From Isoetes taiwanensis (lineage: Eukaryota; Streptophyta; Lycopodiopsida; Isoetales; Isoetaceae), in NCBI GenBank assembly GCA_021234155.1, contig JAJEKV010000085.1:2180896-2244895 (forward strand): a stretch of DNA of 64,000 nt, in the 5' to 3' direction. The position numbers and the translations under genes are program-made. Of this stretch, positions 55,121 to 64,000 are shown piece by piece; within the stretch, counting starts at the first letter, position 1; every line of letters starts with the position of its first letter. Under the pieces are notes generated by a model. That model was not told the DNA's origin. It saw only the letters and a program-made list of their open reading frames with translations, and did no database searches.

Positions 55121-56100
55121 ATTAGAATAGAATAGAATAGATTTTTAGCGTCCACGGAGACCAACTGGCCTATGGGACCCAAACAAAAAAGAGAGCAGCA
55201 AACGTATTACTAGCGGGATTACTAGAGGCATGCCGTACAATTGTGTAGGATACCAATGTCAGGTCCGAAGACACAACCGAGTCCGTGCATCCATAACCTC
55301 CTCGGAGGTATGACCCCAACAAACCCACCGACGTATTCAACAACTCATGCAACGTTGGCCGCACTAGTAATCGAACATACCGCTCTCGATATGGGCAAAC
55401 ATCGGGCAGATCCGAGGGCATGACATTCATCCTCAATGGCGCTGCGGTGGTGGCAACATCGGCAAAAGCCTTTGCTCGTGCTTCCCGCCCAACGTCCTGC
55501 CTCAATACGGAGGCGATGTGCACTGCATGCGAATGGAAGCTATAAGTCCAAGGCTTCTTCATGGGCAACCGGGTGTATAAGTATCGGGTGTGGGCCTCTC
55601 GTGAGCCCGGGATTGACTTGTTGCTGATAGTGTGCCGCCTTAACGCGGCCGTCGGGGGCGATCCCGTCCGAGCCATGCGAAGGAAAGTAGCATCTAGGTA
55701 CAACTTAAGTGCCTTGTGATCTTTCTTTGTCCTTACATGTACACAATTGTTTGCATGTACACCCCAAATGGAGAACCATCATCGAGCTTGCTTGTCCTTC
55801 CAAAGAAGCTTTCAGCGCTAGACCCATCGCCATGGCCAAAGCAAGGTTGGGCAAACGATATCACCCATAGCGACCACCTTCTCGAAGTAAATGATATGGC
55901 GCTCCAATGCGGCCCGCTGATGGGGCGTAAAAACCCGTCTCCTAGAGTAGGATCCGGTATGGAACTGTGGACTTTACCCCAAGGGCTCGTGCCAAGAAGG
56001 CTTTCTCGCACCTTTCGAGGTCATTCCGTGTGTTGAGGGATATCACCGGACCCCATACGCCCCCCATATAAAAGGACCGGCTCGACTTATGCCCGAAATA
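55121..56100 (-). mobile_element. Non-LTR retrotransposon copy F
   Basis: Minus-strand 5'-truncated LINE. An (AGAAT)n run at 55,122-55,140 abuts ATTTTTAGCGTCCACGGAGA-CCAAC, the family 3' end. Upstream frames read LYLDATFLRMARTGSPP, the Cys/His-poor C-terminal region at 55,170-55,703, then FGRTSKLDDGSPFGV and MGL/ISF blocks to about 56,090. The hairpin-A core is missing from its 3'UTR, where only GGGATTACTAGAGGCATGCC remains. Confidence 0.65.
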
Positions 56101-56539
56101 AGAGTGTCTTGGCATTTTGATATCTTGGATCCTCCAGGGTCAAGCTTCCAGATTGGGTGGCCTGGCTTGCTCCAACATTTTCATGTTCATCTGCTCCGCT
56201 CTTCTAGTGCTCGTGGACACTATAGCATCCGGGGAAAGGGAATGCATGACATCAACTCCTTGACTCCATGGTAAGAGCTCCTCCAGTGCCAGGTGTGGGC
56301 TACAATGGTATGCACATATGGGGTTCACCCCACCACTTCTGATAGGGTTTGGATTGTATATCGTATTATCGTCATGCTATTTCTAATGGATTTGAGGAAC
56401 GCCGGATTTATAATAGACCGATGAGGACATGGGTTGCAATTATGAAGGGGAGAACCTGGTCTTAGTAGCTTGGTCGTACTATGCATCATGCAATGGTCTT
56501 CAAGATTTGGACAAAAATTTTATTTTACATGGTTATTTT
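56101..56539. other. Intergenic region
   Basis: No gene is supported. Confidence 0.35.
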
Positions 56540-57480
56540 TTTAATTTTTTTAATTTTTTTGAAGGTCATCAGAATATATTAATCACTCTCAGACAATACA
56601 TGATACAATGCGAGAGACAGGAATAAAACCCAAAGGATAACTTCGACCCAACCGAAGCAAAGCCACCCGCCTAAGCATGATAACATAATGCAAGAAAAAC
56701 TACTTTCTTGTAGAACACATATATCTTCAATACAAATAAATTTAACCAGGTTGAAGTTCCACATCCATAGAATCACTAAGAGCCAGTGCACTTGTCTTTT
56801 GGTGTCTGAAAGCGATTGGATCATATGGAGGGACATCCACTCAATAGTAATAGATACTGAAGCTACCGTGTGAATCAGTGGAGCTGAAATATAATTGCAG
56901 CGTGCAGCCTTCTTTATACGCGGGGAAGACCATCCTTCTTCCAGAAGTTCTTGTTTGGGAGCAATATCTTGAAAGCGAGAATATTGCTTCTCATCAAGAG
57001 AACTCGATGACACAGTCCGAGAGGCAAATGCACTAGAAAGAAGTGGTGGTGCAGAAGCAGCTTGAGAAGAAGGCATAAGAGACGGTAATACTAGTGAATT
57101 AACTGGTGCAGAAGGAGACACATCAGAAGATGATACAACAGGGCATGGAAATAAAGAAGATGCTATCAGACATGGTGTAGAAGCAATTGGGGATGCAAAT
57201 ATAGGAGTCTGCCGTATAAGTAGCAAAATCTTCAACACTAGGAAACATCTTGGAAAGCTCTAGTCCATTAAGCAGATGTAGCTTGTATTTGAAGAAAAGA
57301 GGACAACTCTTAACTACCACTGATTGAGGAATAGAAATACAAGTGGGAAGGGACATGCAGATTTGAGGACCATTAACAATGGAATGGGCAAGATGTATAC
57401 CCAATCCATTTGCAATTGCAGCCATAAAATAGCAATAGTTATATTTGGTCACTATTCAAGGATCACCCTTTGGATCATGA
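56540..57480 (-). mobile_element. L1-type LINE 3' segment
   Basis: The minus strand ends with FGWVEVILWVLFLSLALYHV and SESD before a stop, then TTAATATATTCTGATGACCT followed by an A-rich tail (plus-strand T runs at 56,536-56,562). This is the usual 3' end of plant L1 elements. The 219-codon frame to its right is serine/proline-rich and not recognised. No RT motif is present, so the copy is 5'-truncated or rearranged. Confidence 0.5.
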
Positions 57481-57764
57481 TTTTGTCTCTATTGTACTTT
57501 TCTTCTCATAATTAATGAAAACAAAACCTCATTCTCTCACCAAAAAAAAAGGGAACAAAAATAAAAGGTTGGTAAGATTCAATTATTCACCATATCAATT
57601 TGTTTGTCACACCAACCTAGAATTAGTGCAAGTTTGACAAGATCCTGAGTTTTGCCAAGAGGGTTAGGTTAACTTGGTAGGCTTATCACAAAAAAAACCG
57701 CGGCCCGAAGAAGGGAAAAAACATTAGTTGTAATATGTTTGCTGATAAACTGTACATCTATTAT
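57481..57764. other. Intergenic region with short A9 tract
   Basis: AATGAAAACAAAACCTC...CTCACC followed by A9 at 57,541-57,549 looks like the plus-strand tail of a small retroelement, but no body is recognised. A weak hairpin-A-like core (CACAAAAAAAACCGCGGCCC) lies near 57,690. Confidence 0.3.
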
Positions 57765-58020
57765 TTTTTAGGGACCATCCGATGGTGGCATATTTCAGAG
57801 CATATGCCATGGGGCGAAATTCCAGCCCTTAAGTGCAAGTCAAGGTGGGGTCAAATCCCCTATATTTGACCTACCCCTATGATGCAACCAAGCCATTGAA
57901 TAAATACATCTCAAAATTGGGAGTTTGACCAAACAAATAATTATGAGCCTGGGGAGTCGAACCCCAGTACAAGTTCCGATGCTCATCCAAGCATACTAGG
58001 AATCCCAGAAGAGGGATGCC
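57765..58020 (-). mobile_element. SINE-like element, copy 2
   Basis: The minus-strand B box GGGGTTCGACTCCCC at about 57,957-57,971 is followed by the body shared with 31,772-31,940 (GGGGATTTGACCCC, GGCATATGCTCTGAAATATG) and a tail near 57,768. An A box upstream is not convincing. Confidence 0.55.
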
Positions 58021-58899
58021 TAGTATACTTAGGGGCCGAAGCCCACTAACAAAGCAAAGAAGTCAGTACCAGCATATTGTTTGAAGTACAGAATTTGAAA
58101 AACAGCATTGAAAATTTCGGCCATATTATATAGCAGCAGGCTGCTCAAACACATTGAACAGGTCATGAAAATAACATTCCACACAATTCTGCTTAACAAC
58201 TGCAGCCTGCTAAACACGTGACACTTACATACAAATTTAGAGCCAGCAAAGCATCCATACCTGTCAAGCAATTCCATCCTGCTGAAACATATTGAACACG
58301 ACATTTAGAACAAAAGCATACCTATTATTCCCACAATACAAATCCAGAAGAAGGTTTCTCAAGCCCACACAAAAAAACAGAAGCCAACAGAACAAGAACA
58401 TGTAAAGACATCAGTTCATAGCGGAGCCATTTTGTGCATGCATGCCTAATAAGTTCATCTAGTTGCCGTATTTCTTGCACAAGCAAGACCTTCGCAAGGC
58501 TCATATGAGAGTGCAAGATGTGCAACTCAGAAACGGGCACCCCCAACTGATCCCACTCCACACCACAACAGATATGGCATTGTGAATTGAGACATAAAAC
58601 CCTCTAAGCTGCCGCCTGAGCAAGCGCAAGGATGCCGCAATCCTATGCGCCTCAGTTCCAACCTGGATAACGCTATTAACAAACTCTTGAGCACAAAATG
58701 TTGCCTCAGGCTCAGCCGAGAACAGAACAGGGTATGGGATGCTTCTATACCAGACGAAATAAAAGAGTCAGGCAAAGACACAGCAGGTTGCTCCATGCCA
58801 GCAACTGGTTCCCCATCAGTCTCCATATTCCCTGCAACTAAAAACAAAGAAACCTATGAAAACAAACCCAACTGTACAATGAAGAGGCAACCAAGATCA
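58021..58899. other. Region downstream of the HUH endonuclease gene
   Basis: A 106-codon minus-strand frame (58,527-58,847) follows the HUH frame but resembles no family I know. The stretch may be 3' non-coding DNA of the same element. No terminal repeats are recognised. Confidence 0.35.
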
Positions 58900-59823
58900 T
58901 CACCCAACAGCCATGGTACAATCATCCTTGTGCACAGGGATGAAATCCACACCAGGCTTAAGAATCACAACATCATCACTGTCTCCACTATAAGAATCAT
59001 CATGAATATCCGCAAAGTTATTATCTTGTTCATCAATAGGAATAGCATCATCCCAATACCGCCTCCTCCCAGGTCCATTCCTTTCCACAGGTACAAAACC
59101 TGCTGGCAGTCCAAACAAAATTGTCCTCATATCTGATGGCATGCAGTGACTAGGATTGAGCAGGACCCTCCATGCAGCCCGGACACGGTGCTCATTAATA
59201 TGGGCAGTATTAGGAGGGATAATCCAAGAACTAGACAATGTAAATTTTCCAGGACGAAACATCCTGGCCAGTGTATACAACAAGCTAGCAGTCAATCTAC
59301 GGTTCCCGTGATAGTTGACAAAATGGGCAGCTCGATTCAACAAGTTTTTGTTATCAAGAACAACTAAGTTTTTCGTATCACCAGCTCCCCATCTCAAATA
59401 CAAATCCTTACCTTTCTCGATGGCAGCCTCACTCACATTATGAAGATGGCAGACATAATGAACCTTTCCCACATCCTTCATACAATACCTAATCATACCC
59501 TCAAAACAATGAAGATGAGTGTTCTTGAGGGTTTTACACACCAATATCACACCATGAGGCTTACAAACCCAATTAAAAAAAAAATTTATGGCATCATTCG
59601 TGGCCCTAGGACTTTTAAATCGGGCTCTAAACACAGCCTGACAATGCAAATGATCTACAGTAGCACCACGCTCCATGGCCAGAGCTCCAGCAACACACCT
59701 CCGATTGCAAAATCCCACAAGACCATCATAAAAGCTCATGGGCACATCTTGCCCAGACAGACCTAAGGTGACACTCGCATCTATATAGATTCCAGTCCTG
59801 CTCAACAAAAAAACCACGACCAT
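58900..59823 (-). CDS. Replitron-like HUH (Rep) endonuclease
   Basis: 307-aa frame. SVTLGLSGQDV is followed by CVAGALAMERGATVDHLHCQ, where H58-L-H60 is the metal-binding HUH-type motif, and about 50 residues later by HCFEGMIRYCMKD with Tyr113 and Lys116 in a YxxK layout, the single-tyrosine catalytic motif of Rep nucleases. The C-terminal part contains PGRRRYWDD and an acidic stretch. The GALAMERG...HLHCQ and GM..YC.KD pattern is one I associate with the replitron-type transposases of green algae and early land plants. It would nick single-stranded DNA and become linked through the tyrosine. A second frame starting at 59,926 (MSLKRAARKGK) appears to be the original N-terminus, joined after a one-base frame change between about 59,775 and 59,813. 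No helicase domain is seen. Family call by motif only. Confidence 0.65.
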   Translation of the reverse strand: MVVVFLLSRTGIYIDASVTLGLSGQDVPMSFYDGLVGFCNRRCVAGALAMERGATVDHLHCQAVFRARFKSPRATNDAINFFFNWVCKPHGVILVCKTLKNTHLHCFEGMIRYCMKDVGKVHYVCHLHNVSEAAIEKGKDLYLRWGAGDTKNLVVLDNKNLLNRAAHFVNYHGNRRLTASLLYTLARMFRPGKFTLSSSWIIPPNTAHINEHRVRAAWRVLLNPSHCMPSDMRTILFGLPAGFVPVERNGPGRRRYWDDAIPIDEQDNNFADIHDDSYSGDSDDVVILKPGVDFIPVHKDDCTMAVG

Positions 59824-59926
59824 TCTCTTGGGAATTGGAAGAACTCAGGTTTACAATGTGGCTCACAGAACCAGGGACAGAGCAACCAACACTCTTCCCC
59901 TTTCTGGCTGCCCTCTTCAGAGACAT
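59807..59926 (-). pseudogene. Frame-shifted N-terminal extension of the HUH protein
   Basis: ATG at 59,926 gives MSLKRAARKGKSVGC...NSQENGRGFF, basic and serine-rich, then runs out of register at an A7 run (plus strand 59,807-59,813) or the nearby TATATAG. The offset is one base, so a single indel or sequencing error would join it to the 307-aa frame. Confidence 0.45.
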
Positions 59927-59939
59927 GGCAGAAAATCAC

Positions 59940-60344
59940 ACACAAAAACAAAGGCACAGAAGAACACAGCCGGCTTACCTATGTCCCCTTCGAGAACACT
60001 CCACCTCCGCTCCCCGCCAACGAACCCGGACCCCAAATTTTATCCAAAACTCCAAAAAGCAACAACCCACGCCCACAACACATCGGGACCTCCGACCTCG
60101 GCGGGGGACCTCGGCCGCCTCCGCCATCCCCAGAAGCGGCACCCTAAAGCGGCCCCTCACAGCCCCTGCCAACCGGGCACAAGATGCTCACCCAATATTC
60201 CGGGTTTCAATCCCCTTGCCACCAACAAAATAATATTCCACATAATGAATACCCCAATTAAACCATTGCAAATCTTATGTTATAAAAAAAACATTCCACA
60301 TTTCGCCACATTATGATCTTTAGGACCCCACCTAAAGCCATCTC
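59940..60344. other. GC-rich upstream region of the HUH gene
   Basis: Bases about 59,975-60,190 are far more GC-rich than their surroundings (CCTCGGCGGGGGACCTCGG and similar). Likely promoter/5' region of the element. Overlapping plus-strand ORFs have no recognisable domain. Confidence 0.35.
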
Positions 60345-60720
60345 CAGCATCACATGCAGCGGTTGGTTAGGTGGAATCAAACTTGCCTTGATAGACCCAA
60401 ATATTGCTTATTTTTGAAGAGTGTGGTACTCATCTTCAATAACTTTCGGTTGCCAACATGGCGTAGCCTATCTTCGCGATCTTCCTGTGCCTATCCGCTT
60501 GTCTCCATTCGAGGCTGCAATGGACAAAATCGGACTATGTTTCTTCATAGGCAAATGCGCTTAGCTGGTACTCTTGTGGAACCCTGGCAAGTGTGGAATT
60601 AATTTGGGCTTTGTAGTGTACTATTTTCACTAGTTCCAAAGCTCTAGCATCCCAAAGATACCGAGGAAGCACGTGTCAAGATAGTGCTTCAATGGGGGGT
60701 TCACATAGTGTAAACCATTA
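60345..60720 (-). mobile_element. Non-LTR retrotransposon copy G, internal fragment
   Basis: TCACATGCAGCGGTTGG near 60,350 matches copy A (TCACATGCAGTCGCTGG at about 210). TTCTTCATAGGCAAATG and CTAGCATCCCAAAGATACC...AGCACGTGTCAAGATAGTGC match the corresponding parts of copies A-D in order. It lacks both ends and is diverged. Confidence 0.55.
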
Positions 60721-60825
60721 GACCCAACAGGGATTGATTTTGAGTTGAACCATGCATATACTCTTACCTAGAGGTCCATTTTAGATGTCTCTATTACATA
60801 TGGAGCTAAAATAGAGGGTCATAGA

Positions 60826-60978
60826 GCATTCCTAAGGAATACAAAGGGTTTTTTCACAGCCAGGAGCGAGCTGGCCACCAGCAGCAGCCAGTCGCTACCC
60901 GGGCGCGACTGGCTGCTACCGGTGGCCAGCTCAAGGCCCTGGCTGTGAAAAAAACCCCTTTGTATTCCTTAGGAATGC
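60826..60978. mobile_element. Foldback (near-perfect palindromic) element
   Basis: Two arms of about 70 bp (60,826-60,895 and 60,905-60,978) are almost exact complements: GCATTCCTAAGGAATACAAA...GAGCTGGCCACC...GCAGCCAGTCGC and their reverse complements, around a short TACCCGGG centre. Each tip carries the palindrome ATTCCTWAGGAAT. As RNA it would form one long hairpin. No clear target duplication was identified. Confidence 0.8.
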
Positions 60979-61094
60979 AAAGCCCCATTCCAGAGCAGGA
61001 ATCTGCTCATTGTTGCTGCTCCACATAACTTAATGGCCTATTCTCCAGCATGCCCCACATCTTTACTGCATCAAACCAAGCAAGGCCATCCCTA

Positions 61095-63671
61095 TTACAT
61101 TATTGCATGTGGTATATTGTGAATGAAATCTTCTGCTTCATCCAGCCGTGTTGCTCTCCCCAACAGCTCAAGCATGCAACCATAGTGCCCTACCATGAGG
61201 GAAACATCATAATCTGCAGCCATTGAAACAAAGATCAACCATCCTCGTGAAAATAAACCTGCATGGCTGCATGCCGAAAGGATGCCAAGCAGAGTTGCAT
61301 CATTTGCTTTTACACCTTCCAATAACATTCTTTGTAAATGTTGGAAAGCTTTCTTCCCTTGTCCATGATGCGCAAATGCAGATATTAGTGTATTCCAGAG
61401 AATCACATTCTTTTCCTTTATCTTGTGAAATAAGCTGTTGGCATCATCCAGATTTCCAGCACTGCCATACATATTGATAAGTGCTGTTCCTACCATAACA
61501 GTTATTTCAGATCTATGTTCAACAATATGCATGTGTATCAGCTTTCCTTCCTCGAGGGCAGAAAGTGTGCCACATGCATCCAGGGCACTGATATAAGTGA
61601 CATCAGTGGGCGCAAATCCACCTACTTGCATTTGGTGGAAAAGCAATAAGGCATCTTTCGCATGGCCATGCTGTGCAAGGTTTTTAATCATGGCTGTCCA
61701 TGAAACTGCATCTCTTTGTTCCATTTCATTAAATACCTTACACAAGCTATCCAAGTTAGTACACTTTCCATACATATTTAAAACAGTATTACCAATAACC
61801 ACTTCGGATTGATGAGCACTCTCTAGAATATGAGCATGGATTACTTTGCCTTTTGCATGGTTGCTACATTCATTCAGTGTGCTAATCAACGTGACTATAT
61901 CTGGGTTGAAACCTTCATGTTGCATTTCTTGATAAAGTTGAAAAGCCCTGTTGACATTGCTTGGGCTGTGCACTGCTATCATAGCATTCCAGGACACAAC
62001 ATCATATGCCACCATGGTGTCAAACACCAAATGTGCGCTTTTCACACACCCGCTCTTGCCGTACATATTAAGAAGAGCATTTCCCATGTCAAGATCTAGC
62101 AAAATAGAATGTTTTAAAAGATATGAATGAACTAAGGTACCATTGATTAGATCAACAAGGTCAGCACAGGCTTCAAGAATGCTAATGACAGTAGGATCGT
62201 CCACCTTTACTCCTTCCTGATTCATTTGGTATAATAAGCTCATTGCATCCTTCTGACATCTATGTTGAGCATAAAGTGCAAGCATTGCATTCCAGCTAAT
62301 TATGTTTCTGTGGGACATTTTATCAAAAACCCTCTGTGCATCTTCAAGCCTCCTACAGGCCCCATACATGGTAATTAAAGCAGTTGCCAGAGCAGTTCCA
62401 GGTTCAGGATTTGTGAGAACGTGTGTCAGCTTACCTTCTCCTAGGTATCTTAAACTAGCACATGCACCCAAGATTGCAACAAAGGTAACATCATTTGGTA
62501 TAAACCCTTTCTTTCTCATCTGCCGGAAAGTTTGAAATGCTTCTTTGTTATACTCATGATGTATGCACGCCGAAATCATTGAATTCCATGATGCAATATT
62601 CAATATGCTCATTCGATGGAAAATCTTGTGTGCATCTATCAGACTACCAAGCTTGGAGTACATATTGATCAGGCCATTCTCTACATTCACATCAGAGTCT
62701 AAATGATAGCTAATGATAAGAAGATGAATAATTCTTCCCTCGCCAAGCCTTTCACATGCATCCATGGCACTAATAAATGTCATCATGTTTGGCTTCATAC
62801 CCTCTGTCTGCATTTGCAATAATAGGCAGAAGGCTTGCTTGCCACATGTATTTTGTGCATACGCTTCCATCATGGAATTCCACAAATTAATGTCCTTTCC
62901 TGGTGTGGTATCAAATATATATCTTCCATAATCTGAATTCCCACATTTACCATACATGTTAATAACAGAGCACCTCACAGCCAAATTGTGCTTTGTGTTG
63001 TTCTCCAAAATGTGTGCATATATCAAGTTTCCATCTGCAAGAGCCGCCGGACTGAAGCAGGAATTAGGGAGTATAATGTATGTGATGGTATCAGGAGTCT
63101 CACCCTCCTCTTGCATTTGTCGAAAGAGTTGAAGAGCTTTGGTTCCATCTCCATGTTGCACATATGCAGCAAGCATGGCATTCCAGGTAACCAAATTTCT
63201 TTCATACATGACATCAAAGACCTTGCGGCCTTCTTCTGGACACCCACACTTGCCATACATATTGATCAGATTATTGCATAAATATGTATCTTGTTCAAGC
63301 CCATTTTGAATAATGTAACCATGGATTCTCTGGCCTTCTTCTAAGGACTTTGTCTTAGAACATCTCTGTAAGAGACAAGCAAAACTATCTGCATCACATT
63401 GACCATTCCATCCCTCTATACTACGCAACCACTCCTCCAGCGTACCCAGCTTATGCAATACATGTGGATCTCTTATCAAATTTGGGTTGATCGCCAAGCA
63501 CACAGAGTTCAGATGCAATTTTCTCGTAAATTCAAGCCTATTTAACAGCTGAGCAACTGCTTCAAGTGAGGAAAAGGGAGAAGATGTACCTTGTTTAGTA
63601 TTGATATGAAAGTATATTGTTGCCGAAACTGAAGGTGAATTAACTATCTTGATGCGTCTAGCTAGCGTCAT
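61095..63671 (-). CDS. PLS-class pentatricopeptide repeat protein, no E/DYW domain
   Basis: 858 aa from ATG at 63,671; a slightly longer frame would need a TTG start. The N-terminus (about 1-45, basic and serine-rich, ARRIKIVNSPS) suits an organelle presequence. From about residue 95 there are about 23 PPR motifs in L-S-(P-L-S)n order, with repeated NLINMYGKCG, WNAMLAAYVQHG and HGYII-type signatures, ending with L2/S2-like SACSHAGLFSRGW and GHYGCMLELLGRATRLDEAE. The protein stops (TAA TAG) just where the E1 motif normally starts. PLS proteins bind organelle RNA one base per motif and usually specify C-to-U editing sites. Without E/DYW it would need a partner protein, or it is recently truncated. 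The coding region has no intron or lesion. Confidence 0.9.
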   Translation of the reverse strand: MTLARRIKIVNSPSVSATIYFHINTKQGTSSPFSSLEAVAQLLNRLEFTRKLHLNSVCLAINPNLIRDPHVLHKLGTLEEWLRSIEGWNGQCDADSFACLLQRCSKTKSLEEGQRIHGYIIQNGLEQDTYLCNNLINMYGKCGCPEEGRKVFDVMYERNLVTWNAMLAAYVQHGDGTKALQLFRQMQEEGETPDTITYIILPNSCFSPAALADGNLIYAHILENNTKHNLAVRCSVINMYGKCGNSDYGRYIFDTTPGKDINLWNSMMEAYAQNTCGKQAFCLLLQMQTEGMKPNMMTFISAMDACERLGEGRIIHLLIISYHLDSDVNVENGLINMYSKLGSLIDAHKIFHRMSILNIASWNSMISACIHHEYNKEAFQTFRQMRKKGFIPNDVTFVAILGACASLRYLGEGKLTHVLTNPEPGTALATALITMYGACRRLEDAQRVFDKMSHRNIISWNAMLALYAQHRCQKDAMSLLYQMNQEGVKVDDPTVISILEACADLVDLINGTLVHSYLLKHSILLDLDMGNALLNMYGKSGCVKSAHLVFDTMVAYDVVSWNAMIAVHSPSNVNRAFQLYQEMQHEGFNPDIVTLISTLNECSNHAKGKVIHAHILESAHQSEVVIGNTVLNMYGKCTNLDSLCKVFNEMEQRDAVSWTAMIKNLAQHGHAKDALLLFHQMQVGGFAPTDVTYISALDACGTLSALEEGKLIHMHIVEHRSEITVMVGTALINMYGSAGNLDDANSLFHKIKEKNVILWNTLISAFAHHGQGKKAFQHLQRMLLEGVKANDATLLGILSACSHAGLFSRGWLIFVSMAADYDVSLMVGHYGCMLELLGRATRLDEAEDFIHNIPHAIM

Positions 63672-63703
63672 GCTATACAAAGAATACGGTTTGGCAAGCT
63701 CAT
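63668..63703 (-). promoter_or_regulatory. Upstream ORF overlapping the PPR start codon
   Basis: ATG at 63,703 opens an 11-codon frame (MSLPNRILCIA) whose TGA overlaps the main ATG as ATGA. If transcription begins upstream, ribosomes would meet this ATG first, and the PPR would depend on leaky scanning or termination-reinitiation. Confidence 0.4.
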
Positions 63704-64000
63704 GTATAACCAGGAGCTTTGGATCGAGGTATTTTTAGGAGGCTGATCAGAGCCTGCTGTCCATCCTACAATCGTTATTGCCTTTGAACCAATTTGTTAT
63801 GCCTTCATAAGCGACAACAGGAGCGATCCGAAATTGCCACAGAAAGTGTTTTCCCACAGGGATCGGAATTGCCATAAGGGCATTTCAAGAGTTAATCTAA
63901 AACTTAAGGGTAATTAACCAATTTTCAAAACTACAAAATACATTCTACGTTGAGTAGGGGCATTCCATAAATTTTTGAAAAGTTAGGGGTACGTGGCGAG
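63704..64000. other. Upstream region of the PPR gene
   Basis: Presumed promoter/5'UTR of the minus-strand PPR gene. I see no convincing TATA box or other feature. Confidence 0.35.

Noticed and set aside
56579-57238. 219-codon minus-strand frame as a host gene
   Set aside because: Its end is the typical plant L1 3' terminus and no domain is visible, so it is treated as part of a LINE fragment.
59828-60316. Overlapping plus-strand ORFs opposite the HUH gene start
   Set aside because: Produced by the GC-rich region without stops; proline/threonine-rich and without domains.

Overview
The window looks like repeat-rich nuclear DNA from a land plant. Genes are sparse and carry introns, dead retrotransposons dominate, and intergenic DNA is AT-rich. 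A long PLS-type PPR gene, plant-type Ty1/copia and L1 elements, tRNA-derived SINEs and a replitron-like HUH endonuclease together suggest a seed-free plant, perhaps a fern. The sequence alone does not settle the lineage. No CRISPR, operon or rRNA signal is present.

Host genes. (1) 13.06-13.75 kb (+): an intact 230-aa secreted protein with three Vps62/DUF946-like repeats, a TATA box and a 5'UTR intron. (2) 18.20-20.30 kb (-): a seven-exon copy of a conserved plant secretory protein, broken by a frameshift, a nonsense codon and a small deletion. (3) 33.6-34.95 kb (-): exon fragments of a myosin motor and of a dipeptidyl-peptidase-IV-like enzyme lying side by side, both disabled. (4) 61.10-63.67 kb (-): an intact 858-aa PLS-class PPR protein that stops where an E domain would begin, with an 11-codon uORF overlapping its start.

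Mobile DNA. Seven minus-strand copies (A-G) of one APE-type non-LTR family lie at 1-0.8, 1.25-5.1, 8.87-10.46, 15.5-16.8, 24.27-24.4, 55.1-56.1 and 60.35-60.7 kb. Most end in a simple repeat, (GGAA)n or (AGAAT)n as read on the plus strand. A plus-strand L1 element with poly(A) spans 24.4-28.6 kb, and another minus-strand L1 tail lies at 56.5-57.5 kb. A complete and very young copia element (42,314-47,682) has an intact 1411-aa polyprotein, LTRs differing by three SNPs and one small indel block, and a perfect 5-bp target duplication. Two SINE copies, a foldback element, an 8-bp-TSD MITE and a TIR-plus-minisatellite element complete the set.

The most unusual structure is a family of non-coding elements seen at 6.27-8.60 kb, 42.14-54.38 kb (split by the copia insertion) and 39.36-39.83 kb (minus strand, partial). 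The two longer copies share a fixed order: a short terminal motif T, hairpin A, a purine-rich body with hairpin-bearing mini-repeats, a 120-130-bp TATA-containing direct repeat R ending in hairpin B, then T again, a second body and a second R. The sequences differ strongly between loci, but both hairpins stay paired through compensating changes. The core of hairpin A also occurs in the 3' region of the non-LTR family. No coding capacity was found in these elements.
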